A DNA stretch of 64,000 bases from Pedobacter cryoconitis (GCF_003259615.1 NZ_QLLR01000013.1:62001-126000), one strand, 5' to 3'; shown: positions 51,798 through 60,709, counted from the stretch's first letter. Numbers and translations: made by a program. Notes: generated by a model not told the origin, from the letters alone.

Positions 51798-52892
51798 ATG
51801 GCATTACAATGTGGGATAGTTGGTTTACCAAATGTTGGAAAATCCACCTTATTTAACTGTTTATCAAACGCAAAAGCTCAGGCTGCAAATTTTCCTTTCT
51901 GTACAATCGAACCTAATATTGGTATCATTACGGTTCCTGATGAGCGTTTAACCAAGCTTGCTGAGCTGGTAAAACCAAATCGCGTAGTTCCGAATACAAT
52001 CGAAATTGTTGACATCGCTGGTTTGGTAAAAGGTGCATCCAAAGGTGAAGGATTGGGAAACCAGTTCTTAGGAAACATCAGAGCGACCAACGCAATCATT
52101 CATGTTCTTCGTTGTTTTGACGATGGAAATGTAATCCATGTGGATGGTTCTGTTGATCCTATCCGTGATAAAGAGATTATCGATACTGAATTGCAGCTTA
52201 AGGATTTGGATACGGTAGAGAAACGTATTCAGAAAGTTGAGAAACTGGCTAAAACAGATAAAGACGCTAAAAAGACTTTCGAAATCCTGAGTGTGATCAA
52301 ACCTCATTTAGAGAGTGGACAGTCTGTTCGTTCAGCAGCTTTGACTGAAGAAGATTTCGAATTTATCGAGGATTTAGGCTTATTAACGCAGAAACCTGTC
52401 ATGTACGTTTGTAATGTAGATGAGAATTCTGTTATTAATGGCAATGCTTATGTTGACCTGGTAAAGGAAAATGTAAAAGGCGAAAACGCAGAAGTATTGA
52501 TTATCTCTGCTAAAATTGAATCTGAAATTGCTGAACTGGAAAGCTATGAAGAACGTCAGGAGTTTTTATCTGACTTAGGATTAGTTGAATCTGGTGTAAA
52601 TAAACTGATTGTTGCGGCTTACCGTCTACTGAACTTATATACTTATTTCACTTCAGGTGTTCAGGAAGTAAGAGCATGGACAATTACTAAAGGTTTTACT
52701 GCGCCTCAGGCTGCTGGTGTAATCCACACAGACTTTGAAAAAGGATTTATCCGTGCTGAGGTAATTAAATATAATGACTTCATTACTTTAGGGTCAGAAA
52801 ATGCTTGTAAGGATGCCGGAAAACTTGGTGTTGAAGGTAAAACTTACGTAGTTGAGGATGGTGATATTATGCACTTCCGTTTCAACGTATAA
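51798..52892 (+). CDS. ychF: Redox-regulated ATPase YchF (Obg-like)
   Basis: 364 aa, the usual length. G1 [15 protein letters not shown], switch region [12 protein letters not shown]3 [17 protein letters not shown], the YchF-specific replacement of NKxD by NVDE (ATP preference), and a C-terminal TGS-like domain ending [10 protein letters not shown]. YchF binds ribosomes and ATP. Single gene with its own promoter. Very secure. Confidence 0.97.
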   Translation: MALQCGIVGLPNVGKSTLFNCLSNAKAQAANFPFCTIEPNIGIITVPDERLTKLAELVKPNRVVPNTIEIVDIAGLVKGASKGEGLGNQFLGNIRATNAIIHVLRCFDDGNVIHVDGSVDPIRDKEIIDTELQLKDLDTVEKRIQKVEKLAKTDKDAKKTFEILSVIKPHLESGQSVRSAALTEEDFEFIEDLGLLTQKPVMYVCNVDENSVINGNAYVDLVKENVKGENAEVLIISAKIESEIAELESYEERQEFLSDLGLVESGVNKLIVAAYRLLNLYTYFTSGVQEVRAWTITKGFTAPQAAGVIHTDFEKGFIRAEVIKYNDFITLGSENACKDAGKLGVEGKTYVVEDGDIMHFRFNV

Positions 52893-52907
52893 TCAATTGA
52901 TAAATGA

Positions 52908-52938
52908 ATTATGGCCTGTTGTTCAGGCAGGCCATAAT
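52908..52938 (+). terminator. Hairpin after ychF
   Basis: ATTATGGCCT (52908-52917) with AGGCCATAAT (52929-52938), 11-base loop that can also form a GCCTG/CAGGC stem. Weak downstream T content (TATTATA). Confidence 0.6.
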
Positions 52939-53002
52939 TATTATACCTGCGCGCTTGCAATTCAGGTTTATCCTATAGTTCTTTATAGGAATTAACAAAG
53001 TA

Positions 53003-53039
53003 AAAATAGCCGCATCAGTTTTAAAATTGATGCGGCTAT
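53003..53039 (-). terminator. Terminator of mgtE (minus strand)
   Basis: ATAGCCGCATCA (53006-53017) and TGATGCGGCTAT (53028-53039) pair over 12 bp. On the minus strand the stem is followed by TTTTTA, as expected for the mgtE transcript ending at 53074. Confidence 0.85.
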
Positions 53040-53073
53040 CAGAAAAGTATATTTTAGTAAAAATAGTCTTTAT

Positions 53074-54447
53074 TTACAATAATACCCCGGTCAGGAACAT
53101 CACCGCTACGGAGAAATAAATAATCAGCCCGGTAACATCAACCAGTGTAGCTACAAAAGGAGCCGATGAAGTTGCAGGGTCAGCCCCTAGTTTTTTAAGC
53201 AATAACGGTAACATGGATCCTGCAAGAGAGCCCCACAATACAACACCTACAAGAGCTACACCTACGGTAACACCTATCAATGCCCAATGCGGCCCATATA
53301 AATTAGAGAATAATGTCCAGATAAAAATTCTCAGGAAACCTATCGAGCCCAGGACCAGCCCAAGCATTAATCCTGAGATAATCTCCCTGCGCATAACACG
53401 CCACCAATCACCTATCGTAATTTCTCCTAAGGCCATGGCCTGAATAATCAGTGTTGAAGCTTGAGAACCACTATTACCACCACTGGAGATAATTAATGGA
53501 ACAAACATCGCAAGTACAACTGCCTTAGCAATATCGGCCTCAAAATGTGCCATTGCTGTTGCTGTTAACATTTCTCCAAGGAAAAGTACGACCAGCCAGC
53601 CAATACGTCTTTTAAACAGCCCGAAAATAGGCATATCAAGATAAGGTTCATCCAGTGCCTGGGTACCCCCTATTTTGTGCATATCCTCCGTGTACTCCTC
53701 GTTTGCAATCCACAAAATATCATCGACAGTCACAATACCAAGCAGCACATGATTATCATCTGTTACCGGTAAAGCTACCCTGTTGTTCATCCTGAAGACA
53801 TTGATTGCTTCTTCCTGCGGATCATTTGCATTCAATGCAATAGATCTGTTATCAGTAAGCTCCCCAACAGGAACCTCTGGATTAGCAAGTAAAATCTCTC
53901 TGATCCTGATGTCGTCCAGTAAAATACCATTTTCGTCTATGACGTAGATTACATCAATCGTTTCTGAATCCTTACCGTATTTCCGGATGTGTTCTAAAAC
54001 TCTTTTAACAGTCCAGTCCGTTTTAACAGCTATATAATCGGGTGTCATTAATCGCCCGACACTATCTTCCTTATAACCAAGCAGAGATAGGGCTTCTACC
54101 CTGTCTTTAGCTGGCAATAAAATGATTAATTTCTTTACCGCATCCCCCTTAAGTTCAGAAAACAATGAAGTTCTGTCATCAGGAGGCAGTAAATTAATAA
54201 GCTGTGCAAGCTTTTCTCCGGGAAGTTTCTTTATAATCTTTTCCTGAGTAGGAAAATCCAGAATTCTAAAAACGTTAACTGCCCTTTTAATCGACAGTGT
54301 ATCTATGAATTTGACCGCATATTGAGGAAGTTCGTCTATAAGATGTTCAACGTCCGAGATATTAAGCGCGTCTAAATATTCCCTTAACTGTACATCGCCT
54401 TCACGCTCAATTAGTTCAACAACTTCTTCAACAACCTTTTCTTCCAT
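53074..54447 (-). CDS. mgtE: Magnesium transporter MgtE
   Basis: 457 aa. N-terminal helical MgtE_N superhelix (IDELPQYAVKFIDTLSIKRAV, LPPDDRTSLFSELKGDAVKKL), two CBS domains (about 130-255, VGRLMTPDYIAVKTDWTVKRV, NRVALPVTDDNHVLLGIVTVDDIL), then five membrane helices with FVPLIISSGGNSGSQASTLI, the pore motif, and a DPATSSAPFVATLVDVTGLI segment. It is a Mg2+-gated cation channel. No riboswitch-like leader seen upstream. Confidence 0.96.
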   Translation of the reverse strand: MEEKVVEEVVELIEREGDVQLREYLDALNISDVEHLIDELPQYAVKFIDTLSIKRAVNVFRILDFPTQEKIIKKLPGEKLAQLINLLPPDDRTSLFSELKGDAVKKLIILLPAKDRVEALSLLGYKEDSVGRLMTPDYIAVKTDWTVKRVLEHIRKYGKDSETIDVIYVIDENGILLDDIRIREILLANPEVPVGELTDNRSIALNANDPQEEAINVFRMNNRVALPVTDDNHVLLGIVTVDDILWIANEEYTEDMHKIGGTQALDEPYLDMPIFGLFKRRIGWLVVLFLGEMLTATAMAHFEADIAKAVVLAMFVPLIISSGGNSGSQASTLIIQAMALGEITIGDWWRVMRREIISGLMLGLVLGSIGFLRIFIWTLFSNLYGPHWALIGVTVGVALVGVVLWGSLAGSMLPLLLKKLGADPATSSAPFVATLVDVTGLIIYFSVAVMFLTGVLL

Positions 54448-54540
54448 AAATAGCGCTTTTATTATTTACATGTTTCTTTTGCTTTACCAAGATTGCAAAA
54501 GTGATGTTTTATTTTTAAAAACGCATTACGTAAACTATAA

Positions 54541-55125
54541 TTAATTGTAATCCTTATCGTTTATAACATCCCCGAATGTCCATTCCACAATCTTTTCCAT
54601 AGAATGCTGCAATTCATTTTTAGTTTCATCATGATTTCCTAAAACAAGATGGTTAGTACCTGCAACAAGCAGCGTAGAAACTATGTTAAAATAAGTAATG
54701 CAATTATCAGATCCCTGCCCCTTTGCTGGCTGTAATTTTCTTTTGAGTAAGCGGTTGCTGCCAGATCTCTTTTTGATTACGATGTTATAATCAGAAGTAT
54801 CATTTAATAATGCTGCCTGCATCTGGCAATGATCATAAAAATAATTAAACCTTTCTTTTAGCACCATATTGATTGACTGCTGCATAGAAAGGGTAGTGTC
54901 TTTAGACGCAGCGGGCTCTGTCAGATTGTTTGTCCAAAAGTCATTTTCCACTACGCAAGATTTCACGAGTTCATTGAAATCTCCAAAATAGCGGTATATA
55001 AGGATTTTTGAAACCCCTGCTAATTTAGCTACTTTATTAACACCCAATCCGCCAAAGCCATCCTTTTTAAGGATCACACCTACTGCATCTAATAACTTTC
55101 TTTTTGTATTTTCTTTGTTTTTCAT
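54541..55125 (-). CDS. TetR-type regulator
   Basis: 194 aa from MKNKENTKRKLLDA at 55125 (an upstream in-frame ATG at 55212 adds an unlikely 29 residues). HTH: GLGVNKVAKLAGVSKILIYRYFGDFNEL. The C-terminal half is unlike the other TetR in this window, and a ligand cannot be guessed. It points away from the RiPP regulator gene, with a 359-bp spacer. Confidence 0.88.
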   Translation of the reverse strand: MKNKENTKRKLLDAVGVILKKDGFGGLGVNKVAKLAGVSKILIYRYFGDFNELVKSCVVENDFWTNNLTEPAASKDTTLSMQQSINMVLKERFNYFYDHCQMQAALLNDTSDYNIVIKKRSGSNRLLKRKLQPAKGQGSDNCITYFNIVSTLLVAGTNHLVLGNHDETKNELQHSMEKIVEWTFGDVINDKDYN

Positions 55126-55484
55126 AGGTCGGATATTTTCATGGTTAGCTGTTGCTTCCTGATAAATGAAATGTGCATGAGCGTAGCAATTTGCATACTC
55201 ATGCAGTTCCATTTATTGTTCTTCATCAGTATTTAAACTATATAACCAGGCGAGTTATAAATTCATGCGGATATCACAAAGATCTTCTGCAATAACATCG
55301 TGCAATTGATTTAGCTGTTTAATTACAAGATATAAAGCAGAGCCACGAGAGGGGAAAATCTTATATAAAGACGGCAGAATTTTATATAAAAGGGTCAAAA
55401 TTCACTAAAAAGCATCTATCATTGCATTAATGCTTGTATATTTATGTTGTTTAATTAAGAACCCAGACAATAAAATAATAGCGT
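55126..55484. other. Intergenic region with LytTR-like direct repeats
   Basis: No gene supported. TTATATAAA at 55361-55369 and 55382-55390 is a 9-bp direct repeat with a 12-bp spacer, the usual geometry of LytTR binding sites. A GCATTAATGC palindrome (55424-55433) and a TATATTTA near -7 box (55437-55444) follow before the regulator start at 55485. Confidence 0.5.
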
Positions 55485-56210
55485 ATGATGATGAGCTGTA
55501 TTGTTATTGACGACGAACCTCATGCTATTGATGAGTTATGTGAGTTGATTGCACAGGTACCACACCTGAACTTAGTACAGAGTTTTCCGGATGCCAGGCA
55601 GGCGATTGCCTATTTACAGGAAGCAGAGCATGTCGATATTATCTTTTCAGATATTAGTATGGCTGTCCTTAACGGAATAGATGCCGCCGAAATATTAAAT
55701 AACTACTGCCATTTCCTGGTTTATGTAACTGCACACAGAGGTTATGCTCCTGAAGCTTTTCAAGCTAAAGCCGATGGTTACCTGCTTAAACCCGTTAGTT
55801 ATATATCCTTCACACAGAAAGTAGAAGATCTGACACTTAAGCATCAGGATATTATCAAACTGCAGAGAGACGAGCAGCAATTTCTGTTTATTAAGGGCGG
55901 ACAAAAGAGCAGTTTTATAAAGATAAAATATAGTGATATTGTGTATATCGAGGCAATGTTAAATTATATTATGATCCATACCACTACTGGTCATGAAATA
56001 ACATATATTGGTCTGAAAGCAATGGAGGATAAACTGCAGATTATGGACATCTTTTTCAGGATCAACAAATCGATTATTATCTCTTTGAATTATTTGGATC
56101 GTGTGGATGGAAATATTGCAAGACTGGCACCAGGACAAAGTTACCAGATAGGTGATAAGTACAAAAGTGTGTTCCTTGATTTTCTAAGGAAACACACTCT
56201 GAAATCTTAA
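55485..56210 (+). CDS. LytTR-family response regulator of the RiPP locus
   Basis: 241 aa. The receiver has IDDEPHAIDEL, phospho-Asp in IIFSDISMAVLNGID and K in DGYLLKPVSY. The LytTR DNA-binding domain starts near residue 135: FLFIKGGQKSSFIKIKYSDIVYIEAMLNY, ITYIGLKAMEDKL, FFRINKSIIISLNYLDRVD, and ends KYKSVFLDFLRKHTLKS. It is the natural partner of the LytS-type kinase 540 bp downstream. Its 3' end encodes a hairpin used by the convergent precursor gene, whose stop codon lies 3 bp away, and a degenerate copy of this tail occurs at 56466-56515. Confidence 0.92.
   Translation: MMMSCIVIDDEPHAIDELCELIAQVPHLNLVQSFPDARQAIAYLQEAEHVDIIFSDISMAVLNGIDAAEILNNYCHFLVYVTAHRGYAPEAFQAKADGYLLKPVSYISFTQKVEDLTLKHQDIIKLQRDEQQFLFIKGGQKSSFIKIKYSDIVYIEAMLNYIMIHTTTGHEITYIGLKAMEDKLQIMDIFFRINKSIIISLNYLDRVDGNIARLAPGQSYQIGDKYKSVFLDFLRKHTLKS
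56166..56198 (-). terminator. Hairpin inside the regulator 3' end, terminator of precursor 1
   Basis: AGTGTGTTCCTT (56166-56177) and AAGGAAACACACT (56186-56198) pair with one bulge. On the minus strand the stem is followed by TTTTGT, 16 bp after the precursor 1 stop. It is also coding sequence of the regulator. Confidence 0.7.
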
Positions 56211-56213
56211 GGT

Positions 56214-56375
56214 TTAGATGTTCTCTGGTTTGAATGACGTTGCCGGAAAATTTGGTCCGCCACCACTACTTATTGTTGGATCAACAGTGGGAAAAGTCGG
56301 TCGGCCAATTAACGGTTTTTGGTACAAAAACAACGTTTTTTTTGACAGCGTTAGTTTTTTCTTAGTCAAGTTCAT
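56214..56375 (-). CDS. RiPP precursor peptide 1, class I lanthipeptide-like leader, no Cys
   Basis: 53 aa from ATG at 56375. Leader MNLTKKKLTLSKKTLFLYQK matches the Bacteroidota class I lanthipeptide leader style (Lys-rich KLxLxKKT). The core PLIGRPTFPTVDPTISSGGG and PNFPATSFKPENI contains 4 Thr and 3 Ser but no Cys, so thioether rings cannot form; dehydration by the adjacent LanB-type enzyme would give a linear Dha/Dhb peptide. A Gly-Gly-Gly motif lies mid-core. It is paralogous to precursor 2 (same leader, shared RPTxxxVDP). Confidence 0.85.
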   Translation of the reverse strand: MNLTKKKLTLSKKTLFLYQKPLIGRPTFPTVDPTISSGGGPNFPATSFKPENI

Positions 56376-56465
56376 AGTGATTTGATTATAATTGATATAC
56401 AATATAAACATAAAATCTGTCCAAAAAAAGTCTGAAAGGCCCTGGAAAAGAAGATTAAGATTTAA

Positions 56466-56515
56466 AAGTGTGCTTCTGGATTTAATAAAGAAACACACTT
56501 TCATATCTAGATAGA
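56466..56515 (+). pseudogene. Remnant of a second LytTR regulator tail
   Basis: In plus frame the bases read KSVLLDLIKKHTFISR and a stop, against KSVFLDFLRKHTLKS at the end of the intact regulator. Nothing before KSV matches. The segment folds as AAGTGTGCTTCT (56466-56477) with AGAAACACACTT (56489-56500), including one G-U pair, and lies 34 bp after the stop of precursor 2. It is thus both the relic of a duplicated regulator gene and a probable minus-strand terminator. Confidence 0.8.
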
Positions 56516-56533
56516 TTCATTTTTCAGGAAAGT

Positions 56534-56680
56534 TTATGCGGGTACAAATCCTGAATTAGTGGTTCCTGTAAATGTTCCGGACGGATCTACCGGTGCAACT
56601 GTAGGACGGCGGTCAGTTTGTTTTTGATATAAAAACAAAGTTTTTTTTGTTAGTGTTAGCTTTTTTTTTGTCAAACTCAT
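56534..56680 (-). CDS. RiPP precursor peptide 2, no Cys
   Basis: 48 aa from ATG at 56680. Leader MSLTKKKLTLTKKTLFLYQK differs from precursor 1 at only two residues in 20 (Ser for Asn at 2, Thr for Ser at 11). Core QTDRRPTVAPVDPSGTFTGT, then TNSGFVPA, has 5 Thr and 2 Ser and no Cys. The shared core element RPT-x3-VDP and matching leader prove paralogy; the rest of the core has diverged fast, as in other RiPP families. An 8-bp inverted repeat (GGCTATAA/TTATAGCC) abuts the start codon. Confidence 0.85.
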   Translation of the reverse strand: MSLTKKKLTLTKKTLFLYQKQTDRRPTVAPVDPSGTFTGTTNSGFVPA

Positions 56681-56704
56681 GGCTATAATTTTTGGTTTAT
56701 AGCC
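56681..56704. promoter_or_regulatory. Inverted repeat abutting the precursor 2 start
   Basis: GGCTATAA (56681-56688) and TTATAGCC (56697-56704) with an 8-bp spacer, touching the ATG of precursor 2 and lying 45 bp before the kinase start on the other strand. It could be an operator or a leader hairpin that hides the ribosome site. Confidence 0.45.
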
Positions 56705-56748
56705 AATGTTATCTCCTTGAAAAACCTCTCACATCTTTATTATATTAC

Positions 56749-57810
56749 ATGCTAAAATTATTATATAAAGACCTTCTAAGGCCAACAAAAACAATCCGTA
56801 TACACTTGTTATGCTGGTTTATCTTTATCTTATATGAGCTAAGCCTTTTAGAAATAATATCAGGAAGTACACGTCCTGCATTTCATTATGTCATTTATTA
56901 TCTCTTCAACATTTCTTTATTTTATATCCATTCCCAACTAGTACTACCGCGCATCACTAAAAAGTTCATCGCATCCCTATGGCTCATTCCTATATTTACA
57001 ATATTGGAGCTCGCGGTTTACTGTGGTATTGCCGTAGTTATCAGCTGTCTGATCATGTTATTTACTAGTGAACCCATAAAAATTGAGTATTTTAACATTA
57101 AGTTTTTTGGGATTACGCTTTGGCGTGGCATCTATTTTATACTCTATGCTTCCGCTTATTATATTTTTCTTAGCTATCACAGAAAAAGACAAGCAGCATT
57201 AACTAAAACCATCGAAAACGAACAACTACAAAACGAACTCCTGCGCGCCGAACAAGATTTCCTGCGTGCCCAAATCAATCCGCACTTACTTTTCAATACC
57301 TTAAGTTTTATCAAGTACGCAGCTAAGAAAAAACCAGAAGAGGCGAATGAAGCTATTATGAGATTATCCAGTATTATGGGTTTTGCTCTGGAAAACAATA
57401 GCCAAACTATTCTTGTCTCGAAAGAACTGGAACAAGTTGAAAATATTATCAAGCTGAACCAATTGCGGTTCAACCATACTTTGCACATCAATTATATTAC
57501 CCAACTCCATAACGCACAGGCTACAATTATTCCCATTATTATACTGACGCTGGTCGAAAACACTTTTAAACACGGAAACCTCCTGGATAAAGACTATCCA
57601 GCAGAAATCAGGATAGAATCAACAGCTGAATATTTAACCATTCAAACCAGCAACCTTCCAAATTACGACAGCAATGTACAAAGCAGTAAAACCGGACTGG
57701 CAAATATTACCTCCCGCTTAGATCAGTTCTATAAAAACAACTACAAATTCACTCACGAAATAGCCGGTAATTTATTTAAGGCCGAACTTGTATTGAAGCT
57801 GAAAAACTAG
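56749..57810 (+). CDS. LytS/YehU-type sensor histidine kinase
   Basis: 353 aa from MLKLLYKDLL at 56749 (an upstream ATG at 56692 would add 19 residues and overlap the inverted repeat). Four membrane helices to about residue 145, then a coiled coil (ENEQLQNELLRAEQDFLRAQ) and a His_kinase domain with phospho-His in QINPHLLFNTLSFIKY and an ATPase half with IIPIIILTLVENTFKHG. It is the expected partner of the LytTR regulator and reads in the same direction, separated from it by the two reverse-strand precursors. Confidence 0.92.
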   Translation: MLKLLYKDLLRPTKTIRIHLLCWFIFILYELSLLEIISGSTRPAFHYVIYYLFNISLFYIHSQLVLPRITKKFIASLWLIPIFTILELAVYCGIAVVISCLIMLFTSEPIKIEYFNIKFFGITLWRGIYFILYASAYYIFLSYHRKRQAALTKTIENEQLQNELLRAEQDFLRAQINPHLLFNTLSFIKYAAKKKPEEANEAIMRLSSIMGFALENNSQTILVSKELEQVENIIKLNQLRFNHTLHINYITQLHNAQATIIPIIILTLVENTFKHGNLLDKDYPAEIRIESTAEYLTIQTSNLPNYDSNVQSSKTGLANITSRLDQFYKNNYKFTHEIAGNLFKAELVLKLKN

Positions 57811-57877
57811 CTAAACCTTTGCGTTAAACCAGTATCTTATTGTTTAATTATTTATTAAAATATCTAAACATTATTGT

Positions 57878-60709
57878 ATGAAATTAACGATCTCCCCTGT
57901 CAGTATTACGCGTACGCCAGTATTTTCTCATGTAGAAGACCTGGGCAACGTTTGGGATGAACTCAAAGATTATATCCATGAGTCCTCCCCCACCTTTTTT
58001 GAAATGATCAGCGCTTATGAATATTCCGATCTGAAAGCGTTAGATCCCAAAATCAAGTTTACTATCTGGAAGTATTTTAACCGCGCCAAATTCCGGGCTA
58101 CCCCCTATGGGAATTTTGCCGCATTTTCGATCATCCCGATCGACAATGAAAACAGTACAGCCCCAGTAACCCTGTCCAAAAAACATATTGTCCATCGTTT
58201 TATCAACTGGCAGGAAAAAGAGCACTTTAACACCGACCCGAAATGGTTAATCAGCCATGCACGCTTCCTCACCACCAATACCACTGCCTATATTGGAGGA
58301 GGAGAATTACGCTACTTAAATACCGAGGGCGGCTCCTTCGAACTATCAGCCATTGATGCAGAAGAAACCACGCAGCTTACCTTAGACTTTTGCCGCACCA
58401 AACGAACCGTCGAAGAAATACAAAACTTCTTACGCAGCGAGTATAACCTGAGCAAAGCAATGACCACCTACTTTTTGGAACAGCTCGTTACCTTTCAACT
58501 TTTAATCACAAACTTCCAACCGAACATTATCGGGCCCGATTATTATGGCCGGATTGGCTATGCACAACCGGAGAAGAAAAATGATTATATTATCTCAGAA
58601 AGAAAAAGGATAAAAGGTCAATTATCAGAAAGGAGGCTTCAGGTTCTCGCTGAACTAACCGATTTTCTCTCTAAACACACAGAGGCTGGTAAAAGTGCAT
58701 CCCTGGATGATTTCAGGAATAAATTCGTTAAAAAATTTGAACACAAAGAAGTGCCGCTCCAGATAGCCCTTGACCCTGAAATAGGTATCGGTTACCGCTC
58801 CATGAGCCTGAACAAAGATGAAGGGCTGTTAATTCAGGATTTAAAAAAGAACAGAACCTACAAACAGACACAACAGATCGCTTATACTCCCTTACATCAA
58901 TTCATCCTGAATCAAATGATACAACATCAAAACATTCAGCTATATGATTTTAAGGAACAAAGCACAAATCCACCGCAGCCTGTTGCAAATACGATCAGCA
59001 TCTTACTGCAATGCACAGAAGATAATATCATTATAGAAAATATTGGCGGAAGTACAGCAAATTCGCTTTTAGGAAGATTTTCTCTGGCAAGTGAAGAAAT
59101 TACGGCAATAGGCCACCGGTTTGTTCAACTTGAACAAGAAGCTAATCCGGGTATCTTATTTTTTGATATTGGTTATCAGATTGAAAAACATGCAGACAAT
59201 ATCAACCGCAGAAAAGCTATCTACAATTACGAATTACCCATTTTAAGCTGGCCTGAAAGCAAGCATATTTTAGCATTAAATGATATTATGGTGAGTGTAA
59301 GAGGTGAAGAATTGATACTTCATTCCGTAAAGTATGGTAAACGGCTCATTCCAAAATTAGCCTCCGCTTATAATTACGGAAGATCAGATCTGGCAGTTTA
59401 CCGCTTTCTTTCCGACTTACAACATCAGGGCCTGCACTCGAGTTTAAGTATTAACCTCTCCAATATTTTCCCCGGACTGGTACATTATCCAAGGGTGCTG
59501 TATAAAAATGTGATTCTATCTCCCGAAAAATGGCTGGTTCCCAAGTCCGTCAGTCAGGAAACCAATAAGGATCAGTCCTTAACTGAATTGTACAATTGGC
59601 TGAACACTATTAATTTACAAAGACCTTTTAAGGGTGGAGACGGAGATCAGACTTTAATTTTCGACCCCGGGATACAAGAAGATATGTATTCATTTAAGCT
59701 CTTCTGCAAGAACAAAACAGGATTATATATTGAAGAAGCTTTTATTCCTGCCCAACCCCAGGTAGTTGATGAAAACAAAGAACCTTATCTGCCAGAATTT
59801 ATTGTCAACCTAGAACATAGAGAACAACTCTATCCACCTTATCCATTCCGTGGCACCTGGAACAATGAGCAATATTTTTCTAATTTATATTTACCGGGAG
59901 AAGAATGGCTTTATTTTGAAATCTACTGTCACTCCACTAAATCCAATGCCATCCTTCTTGAAATTAACAAACAATTCATTCATCCTTCGGAAAAGAAAAT
60001 AAAAAAATGGTTCTTTATCCGTTATAATGATCCCGCTGATCATATCCGTTTAAGATTTCAGTTGAAGGAAGTTAAAGACGGATATGAACTTATAGCCAGT
60101 CTTTCCCGCTTGATTGCACCTTATATTACTTCAGGAATTATAGCAGATCTGCAGCTTAAAACTTATCGGCAGGAAACAGAAAGGTATGGCGTGAAAAGGA
60201 TGGACCTGGTGGAAAAATGTTTCGCGGCAGATAGTGACTACATCCTGACTATTATTGCGAAGCCCGTTGAAATCAATGATCTCTATATTCTATCTATCAG
60301 TTTGATCGAAGATGTGCTGTATAGCGCCATGTATACCCTCGGGGAACAATTACAATTTGCAGAAAGGATGTACACTAATTTTGCTGCAGAGTTTAATATA
60401 CAAGCTGATGCTACTAAAAAGATTAATCAGAGTTATAAAGATTTAAATTTTGATCAGCTTACTATAGTTTTGACCAAATTACAGCAGAAAAAGGCTATCC
60501 GGACAGTACACACTTTTTTGAATAGTTTAAAAGCTTGTCTGGAAACTGAAAAAAATAATATGCTCTCAGATTTGTTCCATATGCACGCCAATAGAATTTT
60601 TCATCATGATCAGCGCATGCACGAAATGATCCTTTATAATTTCCTGACTAAAAGGATCAAAATGAAAATTGGCAGGTTACAGAATAAAAGTTTGCCCCAA
60701 CCCATTTAG
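57878..60709 (+). CDS. Full-length LanB-type lantibiotic dehydratase
   Basis: 943 aa, close to the length of NisB-type enzymes. The N-terminal two thirds are the glutamylation domain (NRAKFRATPYGNFAAFSI matches the TPYGxFA hallmark; GRSDLAVYRFLSDLQHQG, SINLSNIFPGLVHYPRV). The last 300 residues are the thiopeptide-type/SpaB_C elimination domain (GEEWLYFEIYCHSTKSNAIL, WFFIRYNDPADHIRLRF, ETERYGV). The known reaction uses glutamyl-tRNA to glutamylate Ser/Thr of a precursor and eliminates to dehydroalanine/dehydrobutyrine. No LanC, transporter or protease lies within the window, and the precursors contain no Cys, so a non-lanthionine dehydropeptide is the expected product. Confidence 0.94.
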   Translation: MKLTISPVSITRTPVFSHVEDLGNVWDELKDYIHESSPTFFEMISAYEYSDLKALDPKIKFTIWKYFNRAKFRATPYGNFAAFSIIPIDNENSTAPVTLSKKHIVHRFINWQEKEHFNTDPKWLISHARFLTTNTTAYIGGGELRYLNTEGGSFELSAIDAEETTQLTLDFCRTKRTVEEIQNFLRSEYNLSKAMTTYFLEQLVTFQLLITNFQPNIIGPDYYGRIGYAQPEKKNDYIISERKRIKGQLSERRLQVLAELTDFLSKHTEAGKSASLDDFRNKFVKKFEHKEVPLQIALDPEIGIGYRSMSLNKDEGLLIQDLKKNRTYKQTQQIAYTPLHQFILNQMIQHQNIQLYDFKEQSTNPPQPVANTISILLQCTEDNIIIENIGGSTANSLLGRFSLASEEITAIGHRFVQLEQEANPGILFFDIGYQIEKHADNINRRKAIYNYELPILSWPESKHILALNDIMVSVRGEELILHSVKYGKRLIPKLASAYNYGRSDLAVYRFLSDLQHQGLHSSLSINLSNIFPGLVHYPRVLYKNVILSPEKWLVPKSVSQETNKDQSLTELYNWLNTINLQRPFKGGDGDQTLIFDPGIQEDMYSFKLFCKNKTGLYIEEAFIPAQPQVVDENKEPYLPEFIVNLEHREQLYPPYPFRGTWNNEQYFSNLYLPGEEWLYFEIYCHSTKSNAILLEINKQFIHPSEKKIKKWFFIRYNDPADHIRLRFQLKEVKDGYELIASLSRLIAPYITSGIIADLQLKTYRQETERYGVKRMDLVEKCFAADSDYILTIIAKPVEINDLYILSISLIEDVLYSAMYTLGEQLQFAERMYTNFAAEFNIQADATKKINQSYKDLNFDQLTIVLTKLQQKKAIRTVHTFLNSLKACLETEKNNMLSDLFHMHANRIFHHDQRMHEMILYNFLTKRIKMKIGRLQNKSLPQPI

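Noticed and set aside
56376..56504. N-terminal extension of precursor 1 to a 96-aa protein
   Set aside because: The in-frame extension lacks similarity to precursor 2, whereas the ATG at 56375 gives a leader nearly identical to that of precursor 2.
56214..56680. Sactipeptide or ordinary lanthipeptide precursors
   Set aside because: Both chemistries need cysteine in the core; neither peptide has any, and no radical-SAM maturase is nearby.
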